From contig NZ_SDLV01000003.1 of the NCBI RefSeq assembly GCF_004916905.1, positions 347,076-411,075 of the forward strand: 64,000 nucleotides of DNA. The letters run 5' to 3'. Within the stretch, counting starts at the first letter, position 1, and every line of letters starts with the position of its first letter. The notes beneath the pieces are model-generated. The model did no database searches, had not been told where the DNA came from, and saw only the letters and a list, made by a program, of their open reading frames with translations. A program made the position numbers and the translations under genes. This document shows, piece after piece, positions 1 to 7,906 of this stretch. This DNA is from Chryseobacterium candidae (lineage in GTDB: Bacteria > Bacteroidota > Bacteroidia > Flavobacteriales > Weeksellaceae).

Positions 1-288
1 CATGATCACCCTTACGGAGCTACCTACACCATTGGTTCTGTTGATTTGTACATTGGAAACTTTTCCGTTGATCGAATTTAATAGATTGGGAGTTTTCACT
101 TCTGTAAGCTCATCCCCGCCAATCTGCTGGCTGGAATACGTTAAAGAGCGGGCCTGCCTTTTAATCCCCAAAGAGGTGACTACGACCTCCTCAATACTGG
201 TTGTCTTCGTAGTGTCGGCCGCTTTTTTCTCCTGTGCATTCGCAGTAAGTGAAAAAACGAACAGAACGGGTATAACTGCTTTTCTCAT
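1..288 (-). CDS. SusC/RagA-type TonB-dependent receptor, N-terminal part
   Basis: The first 96 residues are present and the rest lies beyond the window edge. Reading the minus strand from the ATG at 288 gives a signal peptide ending near ANAQ, then a TonB-box-like stretch IEEVVVTSLGIKRQ, then the start of the plug domain (GGDELTEVKTPNLLNSINGKVSNVQINR). These are hallmarks of SusC/RagA outer-membrane receptors, which take up oligosaccharides, peptides or other large ligands using TonB energy. The carboxypeptidase-D-like domain that often precedes the TonB box is absent here. An AraC regulator lies upstream on the same strand. The substrate cannot be told from this fragment. Confidence 0.9.
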   Translation of the reverse strand, partial: MRKAVIPVLFVFSLTANAQEKKAADTTKTTSIEEVVVTSLGIKRQARSLTYSSQQIGGDELTEVKTPNLLNSINGKVSNVQINRTNGVGSSVRVIM

Positions 289-670
289 AAGGTATAGATT
301 CTTTAGATTTAATTGAGAATCAGTGACATTACTTTATTTTTTAATACAAAAAAAATTATTGTTCTTCAGCAAAACTTTGCCGTTTATGTATTAAATTATT
401 TAAAGTTTTGTTAAGATTTAATTCACATTCACAAATCTAAATTTTGTAGTCAGTCTGATATAATACTATTTTATCATAAAACGATATTATTTTTTCAGCA
501 ATCAAAATTAAAAGCTATTAATGCTTTAAATATCAGCAAAATACAACACTTCCCTAACAATTAAAAAAGGGGATTTATTCCGTTATTTTAACAAAAAAAG
601 TAGATTTCTGGACGGAATTATAGAACGCCAGATAGGATAAAAAAAGAAAAATGTAAATTTTTAATACGTA
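289..670. other. AT-rich intergenic region, no gene seen
   Basis: This gap between the receptor start and the 3' end of an AraC gene holds no convincing reading frame, RNA gene or strong hairpin. It presumably carries the receptor promoter on the minus strand, but I could not identify a clear TAnnTTTG box. Confidence 0.5.
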
Positions 671-1549
671 CTATTCAATCTTTTTAACTCCTTTGAATTG
701 CTCTTTAAATTCGGTTGGAGTTGTTTTTTTGATGGACTTAAATACCTTGTTGAAGTTCGCAATATTATTAAACCCGGCTTCAAAAGCAATTTCAAAGACC
801 GTAAGATTTTTTTCCATCAACCAGCGTGCAGCATAACTGATTCTGATCTCATTAAGATAATTAACAAATGTTTTCCCTGTTCTTTTTTTAATAAACCTGT
901 TAAATGTCACATTGCTCATGTTCACCAATGAGGCTACATTATCCAGCGTTATTTTATTCTCAAAATTTTTATGAACAAAATCATGAACAACCTTCATTTT
1001 ATCATTATCAGCAAAAGACTCAAGCTCAATACTATACGAAGATAAAAGTGTTTTATTTTCTGCCACAGCCAATTCATTCAGAATCTTCATAATTTCTATG
1101 AAAGATTCAAAACTGTTCATTTTTGACAAATTGAGAAACGAATTTTTTAGTTTCTCAGCCGTTTCTGTAGAAAAAAGAATCCCTCTGATGGAGTCTTTCA
1201 TCAGATTATTGATGGGTTTCAAAATATTTTTCTCCATTAATGACTGCTGAAAGAAATCCTGGTTGAATTGTATGGTGATTTCGTGGGTTTTTCTGTTTTT
1301 GCATCTGTAATTAGCCCAACAGTGCGGTAAATTAGGACCTACCAACACCAGCTCTATATTTCCGATCTCTCCGGTATGATCTCCTATCATCCTTTTGTAC
1401 CCCTTCCCTTTATAAATAAAATTGATTTCAATTTCCGGATGGTAGTGGTACGGAAAGTCGAATGAAGCTTTAATCCTGTCAAATACGAGAAAACTATCTT
1501 CAGGAGATAGTGGAGTTATTTCTCTCAGAATATTTTCTAATTCGCTCAT
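671..1549 (-). CDS. AraC family transcriptional regulator (cupin + HTH)
   Basis: A 292-residue protein. The N-terminal cupin-like sensing domain (about residues 25-100) contains HYHPEIEINFIYKGKG and a later PNLPHCW, typical of AraC effector-binding barrels. The C-terminal double helix-turn-helix spans about 184-288 (ITLDNVASLVNMSNVTFNRFIKKRTGKTF, then IAFEAGFNNIANFNKVFKSIKKTTPTEFKEQ). It should be a cytoplasmic DNA-binding regulator responding to a small ligand. It is followed on the same strand by the SusC-like receptor, so it may control nutrient uptake, but the 380-bp gap means this is only a suggestion. Confidence 0.88.
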   Translation of the reverse strand: MSELENILREITPLSPEDSFLVFDRIKASFDFPYHYHPEIEINFIYKGKGYKRMIGDHTGEIGNIELVLVGPNLPHCWANYRCKNRKTHEITIQFNQDFFQQSLMEKNILKPINNLMKDSIRGILFSTETAEKLKNSFLNLSKMNSFESFIEIMKILNELAVAENKTLLSSYSIELESFADNDKMKVVHDFVHKNFENKITLDNVASLVNMSNVTFNRFIKKRTGKTFVNYLNEIRISYAARWLMEKNLTVFEIAFEAGFNNIANFNKVFKSIKKTTPTEFKEQFKGVKKIE

Positions 1550-1748
1550 ACAGGCAGTTATGAAAAAAAGTTAATACTATTAGGTCACAATACAAATCTT
1601 TGTAAAAATGATAAAATAATATCAATGTAAAAACATATTTCCGATTTATTTATTCCAGATTTTTATGTCAGACATCAGAAATTAGCGTTTCAATAATTTA
1701 ATACAGCTTACATCATTCATTTTTGTATCTTTAAACTAAAGTTAAAGG

Positions 1749-2615
1749 ATGCCGCAACAGCTTATTTTTGAAGATCAATATAAAAGACTCGGACTGGAAG
1801 TATTTACACCGGAAAATCTGGAGAACTTTAATGGAAATCATTTCAAAACTGATATCAAAGTATTTTTTATTCCTTCAGGATATGAGCTTACGGTAGATTT
1901 TAACCATTACAAAACGAAAAAAACCTCTCTTTTTTTTCTCACCAACCAGCATCTGAATATCCAGAAAGGAAAAGATGAATCGGTGCTCCTTTTCTACAAC
2001 CGTGATTTTTACTGCATCCAGATCCATGATAAAGAAGTAGCCTGCGACGGGCTTCTCTTTCATAATGTATTTGAAATTCCTTTTGTAGAGCTTGACGACT
2101 CAGAAACAACTCTTATAAAATCTCTGTTTCAGAATATTCAGGATGAACTTGAAGGGAAAGATTCTTCTGCAGAGGAAATGATAAGAACCTATGTAAAACA
2201 GATCATTATACGCGCTACCCGAAAGTGGAAAAAACAAAATCTGGATAATGACACGCTCAGAATACCAGGCAGTGAACTTGATATTTTCAGGGATTTCAGC
2301 AGACACCTGGAAATTCATTTCAGAGAAAAACATAATGTCGCTGATTATGCAGAACTGCTTCATATAGCCCCCAAAACTTTAACTCATAAATTTAAAAACC
2401 TAAACCTGGAATCTCCCAATCAGTTGATCATCAACAGAATTTTATTAGAAGCAAAAAGATTATTGTTTTATACAGACAAACCTGTAAAAGAAATTGCCTA
2501 TGATCTGGGCTATGAAGATCCGGCTTATTTCAACCGTCTTTTCACCAATAAAACAGGAAGCACTCCCGCAAATTTCAAAAAAAATTACATTACGGGAAAA
2601 AAGTACAATATTTAG
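1749..2615 (+). CDS. AraC family transcriptional regulator
   Basis: A 288-residue protein with an AraC-type C-terminal DNA-binding region at about 190-283 (VADYAELLHIAPKTLTHKFKNLNLESP, then VKEIAYDLGYEDPAYFNRLFTNKTGSTPANFKKN). The N-terminal 180 residues are the presumed ligand or partner domain and match no motif I can name. It is divergent from the other AraC gene and lies 87 bp upstream of osmC on the same strand. Control of osmC, an organic-peroxide or thiol-stress protein, is plausible but unproven, because osmC has its own promoter in the gap. Confidence 0.88.
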   Translation: MPQQLIFEDQYKRLGLEVFTPENLENFNGNHFKTDIKVFFIPSGYELTVDFNHYKTKKTSLFFLTNQHLNIQKGKDESVLLFYNRDFYCIQIHDKEVACDGLLFHNVFEIPFVELDDSETTLIKSLFQNIQDELEGKDSSAEEMIRTYVKQIIIRATRKWKKQNLDNDTLRIPGSELDIFRDFSRHLEIHFREKHNVADYAELLHIAPKTLTHKFKNLNLESPNQLIINRILLEAKRLLFYTDKPVKEIAYDLGYEDPAYFNRLFTNKTGSTPANFKKNYITGKKYNI

Positions 2616-2628
2616 CTCTTTTTATCTA

Positions 2629-2659
2629 TTGAAAATACCTTGTCACAGACATACCTTTG
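2629..2659 (+). promoter_or_regulatory. Bacteroidetes-type promoter of osmC
   Basis: A TTG at 2629-2631 is followed after 20 nt by TACCTTTG at 2652-2659. This matches the known Bacteroidetes consensus (-33 TTG, 19-21 nt, -7 TAnnTTTG). The osmC start codon follows 43 nt later. It is a useful local reference for comparing the seven unusual promoter modules elsewhere in the window. Confidence 0.7.
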
Positions 2660-2702
2660 TAACATTAAAATCAGACAATACTAAATACAAAAAAACAACA
2701 TT

Positions 2703-3122
2703 ATGAGACGTAACGCAACAGCCGTTTGGAACGGTACTATCAAAGAAGGAAAAGGACATTTAACTACTCAGAGTACAACTTTAAACCAGACTCAATATTC
2801 TTTCAACAGCCGTTTTGCAGATGGTGTAGGGACAAACCCAGAAGAATTGCTGGCAGCCGCCCATGCAGGATGTTTCACAATGAAACTGGATGCCGAATTA
2901 TCTCAGGCGGGTTACAATCCTGAAGAATTAAAAACAACTTCTGTCATTACTCTTGACCCCAATATCGGAAAGATTACAAAATCTGAACTGACTCTTACAG
3001 CTAAAGTTCCGGGGATCTCAGAAGAAGAATTCCAGAAATTTGCTAAAATCGCAGAAGAAGGATGCCCTGTGAGTGCAGCATTCAACTTTGAAATTACATT
3101 GAACGCTACTTTGGAAAACTAA
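2703..3122 (+). CDS. osmC: OsmC family peroxiredoxin
   Basis: A 139-residue OsmC/Ohr-fold thiol peroxidase that reduces organic hydroperoxides in the cytoplasm. The two family cysteines are visible: C57 in [12 protein letters not shown] and C121 in [10 protein letters not shown]. The length is normal for the OsmC branch. A promoter lies 43 nt upstream and an intrinsic terminator starts 27 nt downstream, so it is probably transcribed on its own, with the upstream AraC gene as a possible regulator. The OsmC rather than Ohr assignment rests on HAGCFTM and is fairly safe. Confidence 0.93.
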   Translation: MRRNATAVWNGTIKEGKGHLTTQSTTLNQTQYSFNSRFADGVGTNPEELLAAAHAGCFTMKLDAELSQAGYNPEELKTTSVITLDPNIGKITKSELTLTAKVPGISEEEFQKFAKIAEEGCPVSAAFNFEITLNATLEN

Positions 3123-3148
3123 TTTAAGTATTCATTCAATATCAATAG

Positions 3149-3173
3149 AAACGGGCTAAAAGTCCGTTTTTTT
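3149..3173 (+). terminator. Intrinsic terminator after osmC
   Basis: Nine-base arms (3149-3157 and 3161-3169, one G-U pair) enclose a three-base loop and are followed by a T run. Confidence 0.75.
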
Positions 3174-3246
3174 AATTTAAAAAGAATCCATTGGCTTCAG
3201 CCAAAACTTAAATCCAAAACATTCAAATTAATTATTCTTCCTCAAT

Positions 3247-3270
3247 AAAATATACCGAGTGGTATATTTT
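3247..3270. promoter_or_regulatory. TetR-type operator
   Basis: Perfect 10-bp inverted arms (AAAATATACC and GGTATATTTT) surround GAGT. The palindrome sits immediately upstream of a TATATTTG -7 box at 3273-3280 and 32 bp before the TetR start codon. Position and symmetry suit autorepression of the tetR-thiolase operon. Confidence 0.75.
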
Positions 3271-3301
3271 TGTATATTTGCATCATATTTAAACATTTAT
3301 A

Positions 3302-3907
3302 ATGTCAAAGGCAGAAAAAACAAAACAGCACATCATCGAGAAAACCGCAACCCTTTTTAATACCAAGGGTTATATTTCCACTTCGCTGTCAGACATTACA
3401 CAGGCAACAGGATTGACGAAAGGCAGCATCTATGGAAATTTTGAAAACAAAGATGAAGTAGCTATTGAGGTTTATAAATACAATGCCGGATTATTAGGCA
3501 AAACCCTCAGCCGTTCCTTTGGCGATGAATACATTACTTCGTTGGATAAGCTTCACGCATTTGTAGAGTTTTACAGAAAAAACTGGAAGTTTGTTTTTGC
3601 AAACGGCGGATGCCCTTTGATGAACGCTGCAACAGAAGCTGACGACTCTTTTCCGGCATTAAAAACTCAGGTTAAAAGATCTTTTGAACAATGGTTGACA
3701 AAAATATCAGATGTCATCGATGAGGGACAACGTAAAGGGGAAATTGATAAAAAAGCCAGTGCTGAACAATATGCTTCCTTATTCATCATGCTTATTGAAG
3801 GCGGGATTTTGCTTTCAAAAACGATGGGTGATCAGAGTTTTCTAAACCATGCTTTAGACAAAGTCGCCAGCATAATTGATCATGAACTTACTATTCTTCC
3901 ATCATAA
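3302..3907 (+). CDS. TetR/AcrR family regulator
   Basis: A 201-residue repressor. The N-terminal TetR helix-turn-helix covers about residues 6-58 (HIIEKTATLFNTKGYISTSLSDITQATGLTKGSIYGNFENKDEVA), followed by an all-helical ligand-binding domain. A 24-bp palindromic operator overlaps its own promoter. The thiolase gene starts 10 bp after its stop codon, so the two form an operon. I infer that it senses an acyl-CoA or fatty acid and derepresses the thiolase, as in other TetR-controlled fatty-acid degradation operons. Confidence 0.92.
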   Translation: MSKAEKTKQHIIEKTATLFNTKGYISTSLSDITQATGLTKGSIYGNFENKDEVAIEVYKYNAGLLGKTLSRSFGDEYITSLDKLHAFVEFYRKNWKFVFANGGCPLMNAATEADDSFPALKTQVKRSFEQWLTKISDVIDEGQRKGEIDKKASAEQYASLFIMLIEGGILLSKTMGDQSFLNHALDKVASIIDHELTILPS

Positions 3908-3917
3908 ATTATACCAT

Positions 3918-5186
3918 ATGGAAACAAAAAAAGTGGCTATTGCAGGATACAACAGAATTCCTTTTGCCAGAATGAATACCTCTTATTCAGAGCAGAACAA
4001 TCAGGATCTGCTGCTTGCTTCTCTCAACGGGTTGATAAATCGTTATCATTTAAAAGGAAAGAGACTCGGAGAAGTTGCGGGTGGCGCAGTGATTAAGCAC
4101 ATCTCTGAAAGCAACCTCATCAGAGAAACGGTAATGGATACGACTCTTGATCCCGCAACACCTGCTTGTGACCTTCAGCAGGCATGTGATACAGGAATTG
4201 AAGCTGCTATTTATATCGGAAATAAAATTGCTTTGGGTCAGATAGATTGCGGCATTGCCTGCGGAGTGGAAGCCATGAGCAACATTCCATTCGAATCTTC
4301 ACCAAAATTAAGGAAAGCACTTTTACGTGCGAATAAAGAAAAGTCAGCGTTTGGAAAATTGAAACAGTTGTTAAGCCCGAAACTGAAAGACTGGATGCCC
4401 ATTCCTTATAAAGGGCAGGAACCCAAAACAGGTCTTGTGATGGGTGAACATACAGAAATTACTGCCAATTATTACAATATAACAAGAGAAGAACAGGATG
4501 AACTGGCATTAAAAAGCCATCAGAATATGGCAAAAGCTTATGATGAAGGCTTTTTTGAAGACATGATTACTCCTGCTTTTGGTTTAGAGAAAGATAATAA
4601 CTTAAGACGCGATAGCAGTATTGAAAAGCTTTCTCAATTAAAACCTGCTTTTGATAAGCAGAACGGAAGCTTAACGGCAGGAAATTCAACACCATTTACA
4701 GATGGCGCTTCAGCAATTTTACTGGCCAGTGAAGAATGGGCAAAAGCCAATAATCTTCCTATTTTAGCTTATATCACTTTTTCAGAACTGGCAGCCATAG
4801 AATATGTTGAAAATAAACAGGATCTGCTTCTTGCCCCTGTTTTTGCAGCAGAGAGGATGCTTAAAAAAGCAGACATGAATTTGTCAGACTTTGATTACTA
4901 TGAAATTCACGAAGCATTTGCTGCACAGGTTTTGGCCACCATAAAGATCTGGGAAAATGATGAGCTTGCCAAGAAATTCGGATTGGAAAAGACTCTCGGA
5001 AAAATAGACAGAAGCAAACTGAATGTAAAAGGAGGAAGCCTTGCGGCAGCTCATCCATTTGCAGCAACCGGAGGAAGAATTATCGCAACACTGGCAAAAT
5101 TACTTCATGAAAAAGGCAGTGGAAAAGGATTTATATCCATTTGCGCAGCCCGTGGACAGGGAGTAACCATGATTTTGGAAAAGTAA
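3918..5186 (+). CDS. Acetyl-CoA acyltransferase (thiolase)
   Basis: A 422-residue thiolase that cleaves or forms beta-ketoacyl-CoA. The catalytic residues can be placed: C90 in CDLQQACDTGIEA, H379 in GGSLAAAHPFAATGG and C409 in SICAARGQG. The long middle region and QQAC motif resemble FadI-type beta-oxidation thiolases more than biosynthetic PhaA. I use the ATG at 3918 because the frame extends upstream into tetR without family similarity. It is co-transcribed with tetR and is probably released when TetR binds a fatty-acid-derived ligand. Confidence 0.88.
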   Translation: METKKVAIAGYNRIPFARMNTSYSEQNNQDLLLASLNGLINRYHLKGKRLGEVAGGAVIKHISESNLIRETVMDTTLDPATPACDLQQACDTGIEAAIYIGNKIALGQIDCGIACGVEAMSNIPFESSPKLRKALLRANKEKSAFGKLKQLLSPKLKDWMPIPYKGQEPKTGLVMGEHTEITANYYNITREEQDELALKSHQNMAKAYDEGFFEDMITPAFGLEKDNNLRRDSSIEKLSQLKPAFDKQNGSLTAGNSTPFTDGASAILLASEEWAKANNLPILAYITFSELAAIEYVENKQDLLLAPVFAAERMLKKADMNLSDFDYYEIHEAFAAQVLATIKIWENDELAKKFGLEKTLGKIDRSKLNVKGGSLAAAHPFAATGGRIIATLAKLLHEKGSGKGFISICAARGQGVTMILEK

Positions 5187-5329
5187 TAGCAGCATTATTC
5201 CATATTCAAAAAAGAGCAGATTCTTTTATTATGTAGTAAATAATATGATTGATTATTCGTTTGCAGAGAAAGAAAATTGATAATATTGCAGTGGAAAATG
5301 AGCTGATAAAAGAAGTAATTAAAATGAAA

Positions 5330-5356
5330 CATGAGATAAACAGTTTTTATCTCATG
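5330..5356 (+). other. Perfect 11-bp hairpin upstream of fabF
   Basis: Arms CATGAGATAAA (5330-5340) and its complement (5346-5356) enclose CAGTT, 33 nt before the fabF start. There is no T run, so it is not a classical terminator. It could be a leader structure or processing site. Confidence 0.45.
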
Positions 5357-5389
5357 AAAATCTAATCTATTAAAAAAGAGTAACTATAT

Positions 5390-6631
5390 ATGAAAAGAGT
5401 TGTCATCACAGGATTAGGTGCTGTGACACCTTTGGGAAATAATGTTGAAGAATTTTGGCAAAACAGTATTAAAGGAGTCAGCGGAGCAGGACTCATTACC
5501 CATTTCGATACGGAAAAATTTAAAGTGCATTTTGCCTGTGAGGTAAAAGGCTTTGATCCAAAAGTATATCTGAACCATAACGAAATCAAGAGAAGTGATC
5601 TGTTTACACAATATGCCATGTATGCTTCTGCGGAAGCGATTCAGGATTCCGGGCTGGAACTTGAAAAAATGGATCCGTTCGATACAGGAGTCATCTGGGG
5701 AACAGGACAGGGCGGAATGTGGACCTTTGAAAAAGAAGTGATGGATTTCGCTGCAGGTGATGGTACACCACGTTTCAATCCGTTCTTTGTGCCAAAGTTT
5801 ATCGCGAATATGGCTTCGGGAATGATTTCCATGAAATATGGTCTTCAGGGAATTAATTATACTACTGTTTCTGCCTGTGCTACAGGTAATACGGCATTGA
5901 TGGATGCTTTCAATTATATCCGCTTAGGAAAAGCAAAAGTAATCATCAGCGGTGGTTCTGAGGCAGCCATCACTCCGGCTTCCATCGGAGGATTCTCTAT
6001 TATGAAAGCCATGTCTACAAGAAATGATGATTTTGCAACAGCCAGCCGTCCTTATGACGTAAACAGAGACGGTTTTGTAATGGGTGAAGGTGCAGGAGCT
6101 CTGGTTCTTGAGGAATATGAACATGCTGTTGCCAGAGGAGCAAAAATTTATGCTGAATTAGCAGGAGCCGCAATGACAGCAGATGCTTATCACATGACAG
6201 CACCTCATCCTGATGGTGTGGGAGCCATTAAAGCAATGCAGCTGGCAGTGAAAGAAGCAGGAGCGAATATGGAAGATATTGATTATATTAATCCACATGC
6301 TACTTCCACACCGATTGGAGATACGATTGAATTAACAGCGATCAACAAAGCCTTTAAAGGAAGTAAAAATCTTGATATCAGTGCAACAAAATCCATGACC
6401 GGACACTTATTGGGTGCTGCCGGAGCAGTGGAAGCCATTCTTTCGATCAAGGCTATTCAGAATGGGATTATCCCTCCTACAATCAATCTTCACTGTATTG
6501 ATGAGAATATTCCTCAGGATATCAATATCGTTTTCGGAGAAGCGAAAGAAAAAGATATTACCTATGCTTTAAGTAATGCTTTTGGTTTTGGAGGGCACAA
6601 TGCTACTTTAGTTTTTAAAAAATTCAGTTAA
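5390..6631 (+). CDS. fabF: Beta-ketoacyl-ACP synthase II
   Basis: A 413-residue condensing enzyme that elongates acyl-ACP with malonyl-ACP in fatty-acid synthesis. The Cys-His-His triad is complete: C163 in TTVSACATGNTA, H303 in NPHATSTPIGD and H339 in SATKSMTGHLLGAAGA. Length and motifs are standard for FabF. It stands apart from acpP, which its housekeeping paralogue often accompanies, and it follows the thiolase by 203 bp, so it may be a second FabF copy. A strong terminator lies 23 nt after the stop. Confidence 0.93.
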   Translation: MKRVVITGLGAVTPLGNNVEEFWQNSIKGVSGAGLITHFDTEKFKVHFACEVKGFDPKVYLNHNEIKRSDLFTQYAMYASAEAIQDSGLELEKMDPFDTGVIWGTGQGGMWTFEKEVMDFAAGDGTPRFNPFFVPKFIANMASGMISMKYGLQGINYTTVSACATGNTALMDAFNYIRLGKAKVIISGGSEAAITPASIGGFSIMKAMSTRNDDFATASRPYDVNRDGFVMGEGAGALVLEEYEHAVARGAKIYAELAGAAMTADAYHMTAPHPDGVGAIKAMQLAVKEAGANMEDIDYINPHATSTPIGDTIELTAINKAFKGSKNLDISATKSMTGHLLGAAGAVEAILSIKAIQNGIIPPTINLHCIDENIPQDINIVFGEAKEKDITYALSNAFGFGGHNATLVFKKFS

Positions 6632-6654
6632 TCTCATTAAATAACAATTGAAAA

Positions 6655-6685
6655 CCCCTGTATGAAAACCATGCAGGGATTTTTT
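6655..6685 (+). terminator. Intrinsic terminator after fabF
   Basis: Ten-base arms (6655-6664, 6670-6679) with a five-base loop are followed by TTTTTT. Confidence 0.85.
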
Positions 6686-6766
6686 ATCTACTTTATAAAT
6701 AAACAATACCTGTTTACAAGTAATAATTTTCTGATTTAAAAAAAAAAATGAAAAATTAATTATAAT

Positions 6767-6801
6767 ACGACTTCTTTTGTCGCTACCCGACAATACTTTT
6801 G
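6767..6801 (+). promoter_or_regulatory. Repeated promoter module, copy 1
   Basis: ACGACT...TTTTGTCG starts at 6767 and TACTTTTG is at 6794-6801, exactly 27 nt downstream as in the other six copies. The next + strand gene of normal size starts at 7907. Between them lie a 28-codon frame (6858) and the antisense strand of the L,D-transpeptidase gene. Confidence 0.7.
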
Positions 6802-6857
6802 TTTTAGTAAAATTACTTGCAAGAATTTACAAATAAAATTATTAAACAGAAAAAGTG

Positions 6858-6944
6858 ATGTATAATTTAAACTTAACGACCACAGAATATTTTCTATTCA
6901 ATTGTCCAAAATTAGCAATACATAAAAAAAGCAGCCCAACCTGA
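6858..6944 (+). CDS. Possible 28-residue peptide after promoter copy 1
   Basis: ATG at 6858 opens a 28-codon frame (MYNLNLTTTEYFLFNCPKLA..., ending SSPT) about 50 nt after the expected start site of promoter copy 1. I recognise no homologue, and no strong ribosome site is visible. It is the only frame on the + strand in this gap that such a transcript would meet, so it is recorded at low confidence. It may be chance. Confidence 0.2.
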   Translation: MYNLNLTTTEYFLFNCPKLAIHKKSSPT

Positions 6945-6951
6945 CTGCTTT
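6922..6951 (-). terminator. Terminator of the L,D-transpeptidase gene
   Basis: On the minus strand, arms AAAGCAG and CTGCTTT are followed by a seven- to eight-base T run just after the stop codon. Confidence 0.65.
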
Positions 6952-6954
6952 ATC

Positions 6955-7725
6955 TCATACTTGCCCTTTCAACCATTCCGAAGAGGAAAGATAATTCTGA
7001 TCAGGATAATAAATGAACAGAAGATTTCTACCTTTTATGGTATTGATGATCGGCTGCGTCAGCTCTCTTGGTACTGCGGGGCATCCCCAGCTTCTTCCGA
7101 TCCTTTTGTGCATAGCAGCAAATTCATCGCTTACATAATTGGCTCCGTGCATTACAATTGCTCTTCTGTAAGCTGCATCATTGAATCCCCTGTCCATGCC
7201 CAACAGTTTTAAAGAATATCCGTTTTCTCCCTGATAGGTTGCATCTGTGATATAAAATCCCAGGCTGCTCTGTAACGAACTTTCCCTGTTAGAAAAATTC
7301 GTCGCAAATTCTTCGCCTGTATTTTTACCATGGGCAACCAATGAGTTGAACAGAACTTTTTTGTCTGCAAGGTCAATAACCCAAAGTCTTTTGGTGTTGG
7401 AAGACATAGAAAAATCGCAGATCGTTAATAAATGCGAATCTTGAGTAAGCAATCCTGCTTTCTTTAAGTTTTCGTAACCGGTCAATGCTTTTGAGAATAC
7501 GTCATAGTTCAGTTCATGCCCTTGGTCAAATGCAATTGATTGGTATAATGCTTCTGATGAAGAAACAGCAGTTGTAGTCTTCTCAGATTTCGTGTCATCA
7601 GCAATAGATACTATTTCAGTCTTTGCCGTCATGAAATTTTCATTCTTTACAGCTCCTCGTGGAGAAATGTAGAATGAGGTGGTAACCATGTAAACAAGGC
7701 CTAATACGCTATAAAATCCTTTCAT
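6955..7725 (-). CDS. Murein L,D-transpeptidase catalytic-domain family protein
   Basis: A 256-residue exported protein with a hydrophobic N-terminus (FYSVLGLVYMVTTSFYI). The catalytic region contains HGANYV (H193) and GRSWGCPAVP (C215), the His-Cys signature of the YkuD_2-type L,D-transpeptidase-like family. Such enzymes join or edit meso-diaminopimelate cross-links in the periplasmic peptidoglycan. About 60 residues of Ser/Thr-rich linker separate the membrane segment from the domain. Copy 1 of the repeated promoter module lies downstream of it and points antisense into it. Exact activity, cross-linking or carboxypeptidase, cannot be read from sequence. Confidence 0.88.
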   Translation of the reverse strand: MKGFYSVLGLVYMVTTSFYISPRGAVKNENFMTAKTEIVSIADDTKSEKTTTAVSSSEALYQSIAFDQGHELNYDVFSKALTGYENLKKAGLLTQDSHLLTICDFSMSSNTKRLWVIDLADKKVLFNSLVAHGKNTGEEFATNFSNRESSLQSSLGFYITDATYQGENGYSLKLLGMDRGFNDAAYRRAIVMHGANYVSDEFAAMHKRIGRSWGCPAVPRELTQPIINTIKGRNLLFIYYPDQNYLSSSEWLKGQV

Positions 7726-7906
7726 TCAATACTATATAAATCCAAATTAGTGGAGCAAAAGTATAAAAACATCATTACGCAAAGGGTAAAAACGAAAAAA
7801 GTTTAACGCTATTTAAGAAACTTTAACGTCCTGATTCTGTGAATAATTTAATATCAATACTTTAAAAACATCAATATTCAAAATAACAAAAAAAAACAAA
7901 ATTATT

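Noticed and set aside
2..316. A 104-codon + strand frame at the window start
   Set aside because: The opposite strand encodes a clear SusC-type signal peptide, TonB box and plug start, so the + frame is a shadow.
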